From Clostridia bacterium (lineage in GTDB: Bacteria; Bacillota; Clostridia; Oscillospirales; Acutalibacteraceae): 48,899 bases of DNA. Every line of letters starts with the position of its first letter. Within the stretch, counting starts at the first letter, position 1. The notes beneath the pieces were generated by a model. It had not been told where the DNA came from and made no database searches. It worked only from the letters and a program-made list of their open reading frames with translations. The stretch covers positions 1 through 48,899 of the forward strand of contig JAFSGH010000086.1 in assembly GCA_017440965.1 (NCBI GenBank). The letters are read 5' to 3'. The translations under genes and the position numbers were made by a program. Positions 32,333-41,184 of the stretch are shown piece after piece.

Positions 32333-32416
32333 TTATCCCGAAAAGTCCTCACTAAGGCTGTTATCTCGAAAGTTCTTCTGCAAGACTGTTATCCCGAAAA
32401 GTCTTCTATAAGGCGG
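32333..32416. repeat. 28-bp tandem repeat, three copies, starting at a stop codon
   Basis: Three copies begin TTATCCCGAAAAGTC or near variants at 32333, 32361 and 32389, a 28-bp period. The copy at 32389 is the 3' end of the small membrane-protein gene (its stop is the TTA at 32389-32391). The other two lie just past the stop. As 28 is not a multiple of three, the extra copies are out of frame with each other. It looks like a slippage expansion of the gene's end. Confidence 0.85.
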
Positions 32417-32676
32417 TACAGCTCAGCTTCGCTTTGAGCTTTTATTCCCTCTTTCAGCTTCTCCTTGTCCTTAAGAGAAAATGAATCGAATTCCTGCGGT
32501 AATATCTCGGAGGGAATGTCGCTGTCATTAATAAAAACCGCCAGCTGTCCCTCGTATTCACGGAGAATATAATAATTGTCGGCAGTGCTGTTTTCGTAAA
32601 AGAATACGCCCGTTATAAGCACGCTTATCAGGGCACAGCTCAGGAAAATATAATGCATAGATGCTTTTTTATTCAT
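32389..32676 (-). CDS. Small single-pass membrane protein, BofC C-terminal-like
   Basis: 95 residues from the ATG at 32676 (a TTG nine bases upstream is in frame; AAGAAG is a weak ribosome site). A membrane helix covers about 8-27, and the rest is outside: YYILREYEGQLAVFINDS, then LPQEFDSFSLKDKEKLKEGI and ELYRLIEDF. The spacing of YILxxYxGxxAVF, LP, DxxxLxxGI and LxxLIEDF resembles the C-terminal part of BofC and of short Clostridial relatives. In Bacillus, BofC restrains the SpoIVB protease during sporulation, but a single short domain does not prove that role. Its 3' end carries the tandem repeat described separately. Confidence 0.7.
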   Translation of the reverse strand: MNKKASMHYIFLSCALISVLITGVFFYENSTADNYYILREYEGQLAVFINDSDIPSEILPQEFDSFSLKDKEKLKEGIKAQSEAELYRLIEDFSG

Positions 32677-32874
32677 TATTATCAACTTCTTAAGTATTTT
32701 TTAATAATATTTGGCAAAATTTTTTTAAAATATACTAAACTTTTTCAAAAATATATGATATACTATGCTCTGTATAATAAAATGTCTCCCTGAGCGTTCT
32801 TTTATGCAAGGGTGAGGCAGTGTAAATAAAAATGAGAATTTTAATATCAATTTTTTGAAAAAAGGATGAGTGCC

Positions 32875-35106
32875 TTGAACAAAGAAAATGTTACTCCTAA
32901 AAAGAGAAAAAGAAAAAAGAAGCATATGAGCAGAGGGCTTACGGTATTTCTTACCGTATTCCTGATGATCTTTATGATAGGTGTTATCACGGCAGGAACT
33001 ATAGTGCTTGATGTTTTTGTTGATGTGGGACTTATATCCGTAGGCGATCCTGCCAATGATGTAGCAGGTGTTGACTACATAGATCTTAATAACTACATTG
33101 CAAATCAGAGTCAGACAACTATTATATACGGCTATGATTCTGACGGAAATGAGGTTGAGATCGCCCGTCTTCACGGTGCTGAAAACAGAGAATGGGTAGA
33201 TCTTGAGGATGTGTGTCAGGATCTGCAGGATGCTGTTGTTGCTCTTGAGGACAAGAGATTCCCTAATCATCAGGGTGTTGACTGGATAAGAACCATCGGT
33301 GTTATGGTTGAATATAACTTCTCTCAGGGCGGCTCCACCATTACGCAGCAGCTTATAAAGAACCTTACGGGTGAAAATTCGGTTACCTTTGTAAGAAAGT
33401 ATAAGGAAATTAAGAATGCTCTTGCTCTTGAGCAGCATTTTTCAAAAGCTGATATTCTTGAGGCATATCTTAATACCATATATCTTGATATGGGTTGTTA
33501 CGGAATAAAGACGGGTGCCGAGTATTATTTCGACAAAGAGGTCGATGAGCTTACTCTTATGGAATGTGCTATTCTTGCATCCATTACCAACGCTCCGAGA
33601 AAGTATAATCCCATTGTGAATTACGATAATAACCGAGTAAGAGCAACAAGATGTCTTGATGAAATGCTGGCTCAGGGATATATCACTCAGGATGAATACG
33701 ATGCAGCGCTTGCCGAGGATGTCAAATTCTACGGTGATATCCAGACGGGCAGACAGGATGACGAAAAGTCTGAGGATAAAGAGACTGTAGAAACAGAGTA
33801 TAACAGCTATTATGTTGACTTTGTTATAGATTCTCTTATTGACGATCTTAAAACTCAGTACGGATATACAGAATCTGAGGCATTCCGCAAGGTTTATTAC
33901 GGCGGTCTTAAGGTCTATGCCGCTCTCGATATGGATATTCAGGATGAGATAGAAGAGGTCTATGAGAACAGAATAACCTTCCCCAAAGAAAAGGATACTC
34001 CCGAAGATCCCGCGATACAGTCCTCAATGGTCATTCTTGATTATGAGGGAAGAGTGGTGGCTACAGCGGGACGTCTCGGCGAAAAGACAGGTGACAGAAC
34101 GCTTAATATCGGTACATCCTCACCGAGACAGCCGGGTTCGTGTATCAAGCCCTTATCTGCTTATGCTCCCTCAATTGAGCTTAATTTCTGTACCTGGTCA
34201 AGCCTTATTGCTAACTACGGTATCAATCTTCCCGGTATGGATAAGGCATGGCCCACAAACTACGGCGGTGCAACGGGTAGTCCCGACGATTTGAGAAATC
34301 TTCCTCAGGCTATTGCTCCCTCGCTTAATACGATTCCCGCAAGGATCATTCAGATGATAACTCCCACCGCAAGCTACAGATTCTTAAGAGACCGCTTCCA
34401 TATTTCCACTCTTGTTGAGGGAGATGCGGACTATGCTCCTCTTGCGATCGGTGCTATGAATTACGGTCTTACCTGCCTTGATATGGCGGCGGCTTATACC
34501 ACCTTCGGTAACGGCGGTGTATATTATGAGCCCTGGTGCTATTACAAGGTAACAAATGCTGCAGGCACAGAGGTCATCCTTGAGCCCAACAGAGAGGGCG
34601 AGCAGGTTATTTCCTCAGGTACTGCAGATGTTATGCTTCAGCTTCTTAAGTGCGTTATTACTTATCCCAACGGCACCGGCGGACCTTATGCCGTAAGCGG
34701 TCAGACCAACTGGGCAAAGTCAGGTACTACCTCAGATAACCACGATAAATGGTTCTGCGGCGGAACAGGCTATTATGTCGGCTGTGCATGGGTAGGCTTT
34801 GAAAAAGAGCAGAAGGCTATCAATACCTCCTTCTACGGACAGAATCCCGCAGGTAAGGTCTATAAGGAGGTTATGAACAGAATTCATAAGGGACTTGAAA
34901 ACAAGGGCTTCGAAATGGGTGATGAGGTCGTAAGAAGAACCTATTGTACCGCAACGGGACTTCTTGCAAGCAGCGGCTGTTCAGGTGCAACAGGCTGGTA
35001 TAAGGTAGATCATCTTCCCGGTGTCTGCAAGGGATGCTCTGCAGGCGGTTCTGGCTCTCAGGGTGGAGAGGTCGTCGATCCCGGATATGAAATTCCTGAG
35101 TTTTAA
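32875..35106 (+). CDS. Class A penicillin-binding protein (PBP1A-like)
   Basis: A bifunctional cell-wall synthase, 743 residues from TTG at 32875. An ATG at 32866 would add three residues, but AAAGG lies right against it, while AAGGA is eight bases before the TTG; I prefer the TTG and count residues below from the ATG. A basic cytoplasmic tail (KKRKRKKK) leads into one membrane helix (26-50). The GT51 domain has E128 in ALEDKRF and GGSTITQQLIKN at 155-166. The transpeptidase has S425-x-x-K428 in PGSCIKP, and KSGTT later stands for the KTG box. A Gly/Ser-rich C-terminus with four cysteines (C-x-C-type GVCKGC) is typical of Clostridial PBP1A. It lies 10 nt from ruvX. Confidence 0.93.
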   Translation: MNKENVTPKKRKRKKKHMSRGLTVFLTVFLMIFMIGVITAGTIVLDVFVDVGLISVGDPANDVAGVDYIDLNNYIANQSQTTIIYGYDSDGNEVEIARLHGAENREWVDLEDVCQDLQDAVVALEDKRFPNHQGVDWIRTIGVMVEYNFSQGGSTITQQLIKNLTGENSVTFVRKYKEIKNALALEQHFSKADILEAYLNTIYLDMGCYGIKTGAEYYFDKEVDELTLMECAILASITNAPRKYNPIVNYDNNRVRATRCLDEMLAQGYITQDEYDAALAEDVKFYGDIQTGRQDDEKSEDKETVETEYNSYYVDFVIDSLIDDLKTQYGYTESEAFRKVYYGGLKVYAALDMDIQDEIEEVYENRITFPKEKDTPEDPAIQSSMVILDYEGRVVATAGRLGEKTGDRTLNIGTSSPRQPGSCIKPLSAYAPSIELNFCTWSSLIANYGINLPGMDKAWPTNYGGATGSPDDLRNLPQAIAPSLNTIPARIIQMITPTASYRFLRDRFHISTLVEGDADYAPLAIGAMNYGLTCLDMAAAYTTFGNGGVYYEPWCYYKVTNAAGTEVILEPNREGEQVISSGTADVMLQLLKCVITYPNGTGGPYAVSGQTNWAKSGTTSDNHDKWFCGGTGYYVGCAWVGFEKEQKAINTSFYGQNPAGKVYKEVMNRIHKGLENKGFEMGDEVVRRTYCTATGLLASSGCSGATGWYKVDHLPGVCKGCSAGGSGSQGGEVVDPGYEIPEF

Positions 35107-35116
35107 TAGGTGAATT

Positions 35117-35536
35117 ATGGTAATTTTAGCTGTTGATTACGGTGATGTCAGGACAGGACTTGCCGTATGCGATAAAAGTGAATTTCTTGCTTCTCCCGTA
35201 AGCGTTATTACCGAGCGTGATGCTGATAAGGTCGTTCAGACTGTGTGCATCAAGGCAAAGGAGCTTAAGGCGGAGGAGATAGCTGTAGGGCTTCCTAAGA
35301 ATATGGACGGCTCCGAGGGCTTCAGAGCTGATGCCTGTAAGGAATTTGCTTCGAAGCTTGCAGAAGCCTCGGGAATTCCCGTTATTCTCAGAGATGAGAG
35401 ACTTACCACCGTCAGCGCCCATAAGTTTCTTAATATGTCTGATGTGCGCGGCAAAAAGCGTAAAAATACCGTTGATGCTGTTGCTGCGGTTATAATTCTT
35501 GAAGATTATCTCGCATATCGCAAAAACATCAAATAA
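35117..35536 (+). CDS. ruvX: RuvX/YqgF pre-16S rRNA nuclease (Holliday-junction resolvase family)
   Basis: 139 residues, normal for the family. RNase H-like fold: D7 in AVDYGDVRTGLAV, the VGLPKNMDGSEG loop at 58-69, E near 95 in RDERLTT, and D near 120 in KKRKNTVDAVAA. It takes part in 16S rRNA 5' maturation; a resolvase role was first proposed. It is placed 10 nt after the penicillin-binding protein and probably shares its transcript. The TAGGTG before the ATG is a modest ribosome site. The terminator at 35601 ends the unit. Confidence 0.95.
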   Translation: MVILAVDYGDVRTGLAVCDKSEFLASPVSVITERDADKVVQTVCIKAKELKAEEIAVGLPKNMDGSEGFRADACKEFASKLAEASGIPVILRDERLTTVSAHKFLNMSDVRGKKRKNTVDAVAAVIILEDYLAYRKNIK

Positions 35537-35600
35537 ACGGCTTTTTAAGTAAAATAAAGGTATTGTTTTTAATATAAAGAACGAAAATTCCGATATGTCA

Positions 35601-35640
35601 AAAAAAGAGCGATGAGAGGTTTTTCTCTCATCGCTTATTT
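35601..35640. terminator. Bidirectional terminator between ruvX and the lysozyme gene
   Basis: AGCGATGAGAG (35608-35618) pairs with CTCTCATCGCT (35625-35635). T-rich tracts follow on both strands (TTATTT on plus, TTTTTT on minus). Confidence 0.9.
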
Positions 35641-35673
35641 GTGTTGTTCAGCATATAAATTATGCTTTTCAAT

Positions 35674-37617
35674 TCAGTTTATTGCCTTAAGAAGGATCTC
35701 TCTTGCGTCTGCACTTGTAACAGAGCCGTCTTCATTGATATCGGCAAGCTTCTTCTGAAGGGGAGTGAGGTCCTCAAGATTTACTGCATTTCTTAATGCA
35801 AGTCTTGAGTCTGCTGCGGAAACACAGCCGTCGAAATTGATATCTCCTACTTCAATAAGTCCGTCTTCAAACATTGAAACATTGATCCTTGAGGGATAGT
35901 CGATATACATACGGTTAAGGTCAATATTCTGATTTCCTGCACCTGTGAGTCTGCCGCGGTCTGTGTACTGCCATACATCTACCTGACCTTCATAGGTACA
36001 TTCAAAGTCGTTTGATTCGTAATCCTGAGGCCACTGAGCGATCCATGTTGATCTGCCGTTAAATACGGAAGCATCAAGGAAGTCCTCAGCAAAGGACTTG
36101 TTACAGTAGATTCCTGCATAATAACCTGCGTTTTCTACTGTCTTGCAGAATTCGTCTACAACCATCGTGCAGACAGCTTTTCCTGCCTTTTCGTGCTGCT
36201 TTGCCTTATCGTCAGTGTAATCCTCGATATCGATATAAACAGGAAGATCGAGCTTACAGTTGTTTGTCTTAAGAATGTCCAGTGTAAGGTTAGCTTCCTC
36301 TATAGCCTGCTCCTTAGTAAGAGCGTAGCTGAAGAAATAAACGCCTACATACATTCCTGCAGCCTTTGCAGCCTTATAGTGCTCAAGGAATGCAGTGTCG
36401 GAGAATATTGTTTTTGCATCTCCGTAGCCTCTGCCGCCTATACGAAGTATAGCGCCCTTGACACCCTCTTTTCTGAGTGCTACCCAGTCAAGGCTGTCGG
36501 GATTCTGAGAATAGGAGATGTCCATAACGAGCCAATCAACCTCGTGAGGGACCTTTGATACGGGAGCGGAATATTCCTCGCACCAATTAAGCGCGAGCCA
36601 GCCTTCGTTTCCGTTATAGGTTGTTTTACCCCAGGTGTATTGGTCATCCTTGAAGGTCTCTGTTACCTTCACTATCTCACCTGCAGAAATAAGGCCAAGC
36701 TGTGCGGCGTTTTTATTATGATCTGCTCTGAATCTCGTGTTTTCAAGTAATTTATACTGAGTATAGGTTATTTCGGGAGCGGGAGCTTCGGGCGGGTAGA
36801 TGTTTCCGCCGGGAGCATTTCCCCCGGAAGTGTCGGGTGTTGCTGTCTTTGTTGTGTATTTGCAGTAATCAAGCAATACCCATCCTTCTGTTCCGTTAAA
36901 TACTGTCTTTCCGTATGAGCCGTTTATTGCTGTTACTTCAAGAACAGTTCCTCTGGGAACATAATAAAGTATGTTCGAATTGAGAGTGCCGCCGGCTCTG
37001 AGAGCAAGCTCATCGCTGTTTGACTCATAATTTCCCGTTACATATGCATATTCGGGAGTTGCGAAACCGACGAGATAATTGTCGGCAAATTTTCTTTTTC
37101 TCTGCTGAACACTGTCAGGGCAGTTGCCTTCAACAGTCATAACATAGGTGTCGTAGACCTCAGTAACCAGTCCTACATGGCAGATATTATTCTTGCTTCT
37201 GTTACCGTCGTAGCTTGTGAAGAAGGCTATATCTCCTACTTTAGGAGTATATGAGCCGCCGTAATACTTTGAAAGATAATATCTTCCGATTGAATTATAG
37301 TAATTCTTGAATGATGTGCTGCTTGTTTCGTTGGGAAATACCTTTTCATTTACGCCTGCCTGTCTTGCGCACCAGGATATGAATGCGCCGCACCAGGCAC
37401 CTGTATAATTGAGAGCATTTCCGTATTTTGTTACTTCCTGACCTTTTTTGTTGTAAGATTCACGATATCCGATTTGCGATTTTGCGATCTCCGCAATTCT
37501 TGAACCCGGGTCTGAAACTTCCGTTTCATCGGCACTTGCCGCAATAGTAAAGACTGAAAGGAAAATTGTAAGTGATAAAATAAGACTTACTGCCTTCAGT
37601 ACAGTTTTATTATGCAT
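35674..37617 (-). CDS. Secreted CHAP-SH3-SH3-GH25-dockerin cell-wall hydrolase
   Basis: 647 residues. Signal peptide about 1-29 (ASA-DE). A CHAP-type amidase/peptidase follows (about 38-190) with catalytic C in GAWCGAFISWC and H in NICHVGLV. Two bacterial SH3 domains (about 200-255 and 288-345, each ending NGTEGWVLLDYC or NGNEGWLALNWC). GH25 muramidase covers about 357-580: DISYSQNPDSLDW, AILRIGGRGYGD, VYIDIEDY and WIAQWPQ with DVWQY. The last 57 residues are a type I dockerin with two Ca-loop segments (GDINFDGCVSAADSR and ADINEDGSVTSADAR). It should cut peptidoglycan glycan and peptide parts and be able to dock on a cohesin. No cohesin is in the window. GGAGGT before the ATG; own promoter at 37674. 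Confidence 0.93.
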   Translation of the reverse strand: MHNKTVLKAVSLILSLTIFLSVFTIAASADETEVSDPGSRIAEIAKSQIGYRESYNKKGQEVTKYGNALNYTGAWCGAFISWCARQAGVNEKVFPNETSSTSFKNYYNSIGRYYLSKYYGGSYTPKVGDIAFFTSYDGNRSKNNICHVGLVTEVYDTYVMTVEGNCPDSVQQRKRKFADNYLVGFATPEYAYVTGNYESNSDELALRAGGTLNSNILYYVPRGTVLEVTAINGSYGKTVFNGTEGWVLLDYCKYTTKTATPDTSGGNAPGGNIYPPEAPAPEITYTQYKLLENTRFRADHNKNAAQLGLISAGEIVKVTETFKDDQYTWGKTTYNGNEGWLALNWCEEYSAPVSKVPHEVDWLVMDISYSQNPDSLDWVALRKEGVKGAILRIGGRGYGDAKTIFSDTAFLEHYKAAKAAGMYVGVYFFSYALTKEQAIEEANLTLDILKTNNCKLDLPVYIDIEDYTDDKAKQHEKAGKAVCTMVVDEFCKTVENAGYYAGIYCNKSFAEDFLDASVFNGRSTWIAQWPQDYESNDFECTYEGQVDVWQYTDRGRLTGAGNQNIDLNRMYIDYPSRINVSMFEDGLIEVGDINFDGCVSAADSRLALRNAVNLEDLTPLQKKLADINEDGSVTSADAREILLKAIN

Positions 37618-37673
37618 TAAAAAACCTCCGAATGGTATGATAAATCCTGATTCTGATTTTTCGCAACATGGCT

Positions 37674-37702
37674 ATTATGCCTTATTTGGTAACAAAAAGC
37701 AA
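37674..37702 (-). promoter_or_regulatory. Promoter of the lysozyme gene
   Basis: On the minus strand TTGCTT (37702-37697), 17-bp spacer, CATAAT (37679-37674). Upstream at 37711-37734 are three TTACA boxes about 10 bp apart (on the plus strand), a possible operator. Confidence 0.7.
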
Positions 37703-37751
37703 GTAAAAGATTACAAAAAGTTACAATTCTTACACAACTTTGTTAACATTT

Positions 37752-37781
37752 AATAAAAAAAGACGGCGAAATGCCGTCTTT
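37752..37781 (-). terminator. Terminator of the pyrH-ispG cluster
   Basis: AAGACGGC (37760-37767) pairs with GCCGTCTT (37773-37780); on the minus strand a run of seven T follows. It lies 26 nt past the ispG stop. Confidence 0.9.
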
Positions 37782-37806
37782 ATGTTAATATGCACGATGA
37801 AAAAAA

Positions 37807-38850
37807 CTACATTTTTTCAATTTCTTTTAAGAGTTCTGTGAAAAGCTCCTCTTCCTTTACCTTTTTTATTATTATTCCCTTTTTAAATAAAAGGCCCTCT
37901 CCGTTACCGCCTGCGATACCGATATCTGCTTCCTTGGCTTCTCCGGGGCCGTTTACTATACAGCCCATAACAGCCACCGTAATATTTTTGTTACAGCCTC
38001 TTAAAGCCTCTTCAACCTTTTCGGCAAGACCTATAAGATCTATCTTTGTTCTTCCGCAGGTAGGGCAGGAAACAAGGTTGACTCCGTTTTTTCTGAGTCC
38101 GCATGCCTTTAATATGTCGAAGCCTGCATAGACCTCCTTTACGGGCGGAGCGGTAAGAGATACTCTTATTGTATCTCCGATGCCGTCAAGAAGAAGAGAG
38201 CCTATTCCCATTGAGGATTTGATAAGTCCCATTCTTTCCGTTCCCGCCTCTGTAACGCCTATATGAAGGGGATAGTCGGCTTTTTGTGCCATAAGGCGAT
38301 ATGCCTTGACCGTGGTGCTGACATCCGAGGACTTTATTGAAATAACGATATCGTCAAAATCAAATTTCTGAAGAAGTCCTACATGGTATAGGGCACTTTC
38401 AACAAGAGCCTCAGGACAGGGTGAACCGTATTTTGCAAGGATCTCCTTTTCAACTGAGCCTGAATTGACACCTATTCTTATGGGAACTCCTCTTCTTTTA
38501 CATTCATCCGCGACAGCCCTGACTCTTTCGTCGGAGCCGATGTTTCCGGGATTTATCCGTATCTTGTCTACGCCTGCATTCAGTGCTTCAAGTGCCATTT
38601 TATAATCAAAATGAATATCGGCAACTATCGGTACGGATACATTTTCCTTAAGTGCAGCAACGGTTCTGACTGCTGCCATATCGGGAACTGTTGCTCTGAT
38701 TATTTCACAGCCTGCTGCCTGCAGCTGCTTTGCCTGCTCTATTGAGCCTTCTGTATCGTCCGCACGGGTATTGAGCATTGACTGAACTCTTACAGGCTCG
38801 CCGCCGCCTAAATAAAAATCTGCTATTTTAACCTTTTTTTTGCTTGCCAT
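37807..38850 (-). CDS. ispG: 4-hydroxy-3-methylbut-2-enyl diphosphate synthase
   Basis: 347 residues, the expected length of the bacterial enzyme. It converts methylerythritol cyclodiphosphate to HMBPP in the MEP isoprenoid route, using flavodoxin or ferredoxin. Markers: PVRVQSMLNT at the start of the barrel, ADIHFDYKMAL, DKIRINPGNIG, GVNSGS, and the 4Fe-4S cysteines in SCPTCGR and GCIVNGPGE. It lies 7 nt after rseP and is last in the cluster, just before the terminator at 37752. Confidence 0.97.
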   Translation of the reverse strand: MASKKKVKIADFYLGGGEPVRVQSMLNTRADDTEGSIEQAKQLQAAGCEIIRATVPDMAAVRTVAALKENVSVPIVADIHFDYKMALEALNAGVDKIRINPGNIGSDERVRAVADECKRRGVPIRIGVNSGSVEKEILAKYGSPCPEALVESALYHVGLLQKFDFDDIVISIKSSDVSTTVKAYRLMAQKADYPLHIGVTEAGTERMGLIKSSMGIGSLLLDGIGDTIRVSLTAPPVKEVYAGFDILKACGLRKNGVNLVSCPTCGRTKIDLIGLAEKVEEALRGCNKNITVAVMGCIVNGPGEAKEADIGIAGGNGEGLLFKKGIIIKKVKEEELFTELLKEIEKM

Positions 38851-38857
38851 TATTTTC

Positions 38858-39940
38858 TCATCCTTTGATAAGATTTGAAATATCGTTAAATGTTATAAGT
38901 GCCATAAGACCGAGAAGCAGCACGAGACCTGCCGCGTGAACGATGGCCTCAAATTTCTTCGGCACGGGTTTTCTGAAAATACACTCAATAAAGATAAAGA
39001 AAAGTCTGCCGCCGTCAAGTGCGGGAAGGGGGAGGAGATTTACAATACCTATATTTACGGTGATGAACGCCAGCATAAATATTATCATCGAATAATCTGC
39101 AGAGGATACCGCATCGCTTGCAGTATTGGCTACTATTCCGATAGTGCCTACAGGACCTGACAGCTCATCCATTCCGTAATTACCTCTGAGCATATCGATA
39201 AGGCTGAGCCATATCATTTTTGTCATTGACATGGTTTCTCTGACTGCACCGGGAAGAATATTCAGCACTGTTACCTTTTCACTGCCGACTATAAATGAGC
39301 AGTAGCCCTGCTCCATATCATATGAGACATCCATCTGATCAAAGGTGAGCTTTTCACCGTTTCTCCTGAGTACGATGTCGTATTTGCCGTCATTATTTCT
39401 GTAAAGACAGTAATAGAGGTCTCTTGCGGAATGGACCCTTGTTCCGTCTATGCTTACGATCTTATCACCGGGCATAACGCCTGATTCTTGCGTATACATT
39501 CCCTCTGTTACGTCGCTTACGACGGTATTAGGCACGGCACCGCTCATAGTCAGCATAACTGCAATAAGCACAAGTCCTAAAATGATATTAAGTGTTGCAC
39601 CTGCGGCGATTACGATAAATCTTTTCCATGCCTTCTGATTACCGAAGGCACGGGGATCGTCGGATACCTCGTCTTCTCCCTCAAGAGAAACAAAGCCGCC
39701 TATAGGAAGAAGCCTCAGGGCATAAAGTGTCTCACCCTTTTGCTTTTTGAAGAAGGCAGGCCCCATACCTATGGAGAATTCGTTTACCTTGATCTTAAAA
39801 AGCTTTGCAGTGCTGAAATGACCGAATTCGTGAAGAGCAATAATGATTCCGAAGAAGAGAATTGCGAATAATATCGGCCATACCTTCCCCCATACGGAGG
39901 CGGCGGAGACGGAAAGTAAAAAGTTTTGCAAAAAGATCAC
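38858..39940 (-). CDS. rseP: Site-2 zinc metalloprotease RseP (M50)
   Basis: 360 residues, an inner-membrane intramembrane protease. The zinc motif HEFGH is at 37-41 in ALHEFGHFSTAKLF; the third ligand lies in LLPLPALDGGRLFF near 305-318. One PDZ domain sits between (about 130-210; GDKIVSIDGTRVHS). In Gram-positives such proteins cut anti-sigma factors or signal peptides; the substrate here is not given. It sits between dxr (21 nt) and ispG (7 nt), its usual place. Confidence 0.96.
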   Translation of the reverse strand: MIFLQNFLLSVSAASVWGKVWPILFAILFFGIIIALHEFGHFSTAKLFKIKVNEFSIGMGPAFFKKQKGETLYALRLLPIGGFVSLEGEDEVSDDPRAFGNQKAWKRFIVIAAGATLNIILGLVLIAVMLTMSGAVPNTVVSDVTEGMYTQESGVMPGDKIVSIDGTRVHSARDLYYCLYRNNDGKYDIVLRRNGEKLTFDQMDVSYDMEQGYCSFIVGSEKVTVLNILPGAVRETMSMTKMIWLSLIDMLRGNYGMDELSGPVGTIGIVANTASDAVSSADYSMIIFMLAFITVNIGIVNLLPLPALDGGRLFFIFIECIFRKPVPKKFEAIVHAAGLVLLLGLMALITFNDISNLIKG

Positions 39941-39961
39941 CCTTTAATTAAATATATCGGA

Positions 39962-41107
39962 TCAGACTGCGGCAAGCACTGCCTGTCTTGCAGCCTTATC
40001 TGTTTCATAAACATCCTCAAGAGTAAAATCAGGCTTATCCGGAGTAACGGAAAAAGCAGTGCGGATAAGTCTTCCAAGATCAAGGAAGCCGATTTTTCCC
40101 TCTCTGAAAAGGCGGTTTGCCTCTTCATTTGCACTGTTTACTGCGGCAGGATAAAGACCGCCTTTGATAATTGCTTCACGGCAGATGCCGAGACAGTCAA
40201 ATACCTCATAGTCGGGCTCGAAGAAGGTAAGCCTTCCTATTTCCGAAAGCTTGAGCTCACCTACGGGTGAGGGATATCTCTCGGGATAAGTAAGTGCATA
40301 CTGTATGGGAATTCTCATGTCGGGAAGTCCCAGCTGTGCTATTACGGAATTGTCATCGTATTCAATAAGAGAATGGATTATGCTCTCTCTGTGAACGAGG
40401 ACATCGATATTTTCGGGAGCAACGCCGAAAAGAAAATGTGCTTCTATCAGCTCAAGCCCCTTGTTGAACATAGATGCGGAATCTATCGTGATCTTAGCAC
40501 CCATATCCCAATTGGGGTGCTTGAGGGCATCGGCAGCGGTGACATTTTTAAGCTCTTCTCTTGTCCTTCCGAAGAAGGGACCGCCCGATGCGGTAAGAAT
40601 TATTTTTTTAAGCGCCTTATTTGAGGGCTTTCCCTGAAGACACTGGAAAATTGCGGAATGCTCACTGTCAACGGGAAGGATCACTTTTCCTGTTTTTTTG
40701 GCGGCATCAAGCACAAGATGTCCGCCTGCAACGAGAGCCTCCTTGTTTGCAAGTGCAAGTGTTTTTCCGCTTTCAAGGACAGCCAGAGCAGGGGAGAGGC
40801 CTGCAAGACCTACTATCGAGTCAATAACCGTATCTGCATCTGTCTTTTCTGCACAGTAGGTTACACCCTCAATGCCCGAATAGACCTTTGTGGAGGTGTC
40901 CTTTACTCTCAGACGCAGCTCTGCCGCCGCCGCAACATCGGATAATGCGGCACACTCAGGCTTGAATTTTCTTATCTGCTCTTCCAGCTTCCTGAAATCC
41001 CTGTTTGCGGTAAGTGCCTTGACCTCATAGCCTGATTTTTCCGCTACATCAAGAGACTGAACGCCTATTGAACCGGTAGAGCCCAGAACGGCAATAGATT
41101 TTTTCAT
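39962..41107 (-). CDS. dxr: 1-deoxy-D-xylulose 5-phosphate reductoisomerase
   Basis: 381 residues, full length. Cofactor loop GSTGSIG at 9-15; substrate and metal region LPVDSEHSAIFQCLQG (about 148-163), LTASGGPF, and NWDMGAKITIDSASMFNKGLE with catalytic metal ligands. It makes MEP from DXP, the second step of the same route as ispG downstream. It is 77 nt from cdsA and 21 nt from rseP. Confidence 0.97.
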   Translation of the reverse strand: MKKSIAVLGSTGSIGVQSLDVAEKSGYEVKALTANRDFRKLEEQIRKFKPECAALSDVAAAAELRLRVKDTSTKVYSGIEGVTYCAEKTDADTVIDSIVGLAGLSPALAVLESGKTLALANKEALVAGGHLVLDAAKKTGKVILPVDSEHSAIFQCLQGKPSNKALKKIILTASGGPFFGRTREELKNVTAADALKHPNWDMGAKITIDSASMFNKGLELIEAHFLFGVAPENIDVLVHRESIIHSLIEYDDNSVIAQLGLPDMRIPIQYALTYPERYPSPVGELKLSEIGRLTFFEPDYEVFDCLGICREAIIKGGLYPAAVNSANEEANRLFREGKIGFLDLGRLIRTAFSVTPDKPDFTLEDVYETDKAARQAVLAAV

Positions 41108-41184
41108 ATTGCTACCCTCTTTATTATGGTTATGTTAAATAAAATTATGTTATTTTATCCATTACTCACATTAGTGCTTCTTTG

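Noticed and set aside
32333-32416. CRISPR array
   Set aside because: The 28-bp units are contiguous without spacers and one lies inside a gene; there are no cas genes in the window.
32725-33438. Minus-strand frame of 237 residues opposite the penicillin-binding protein
   Set aside because: It overlaps a secure plus-strand gene over its whole useful length and has no family resemblance.
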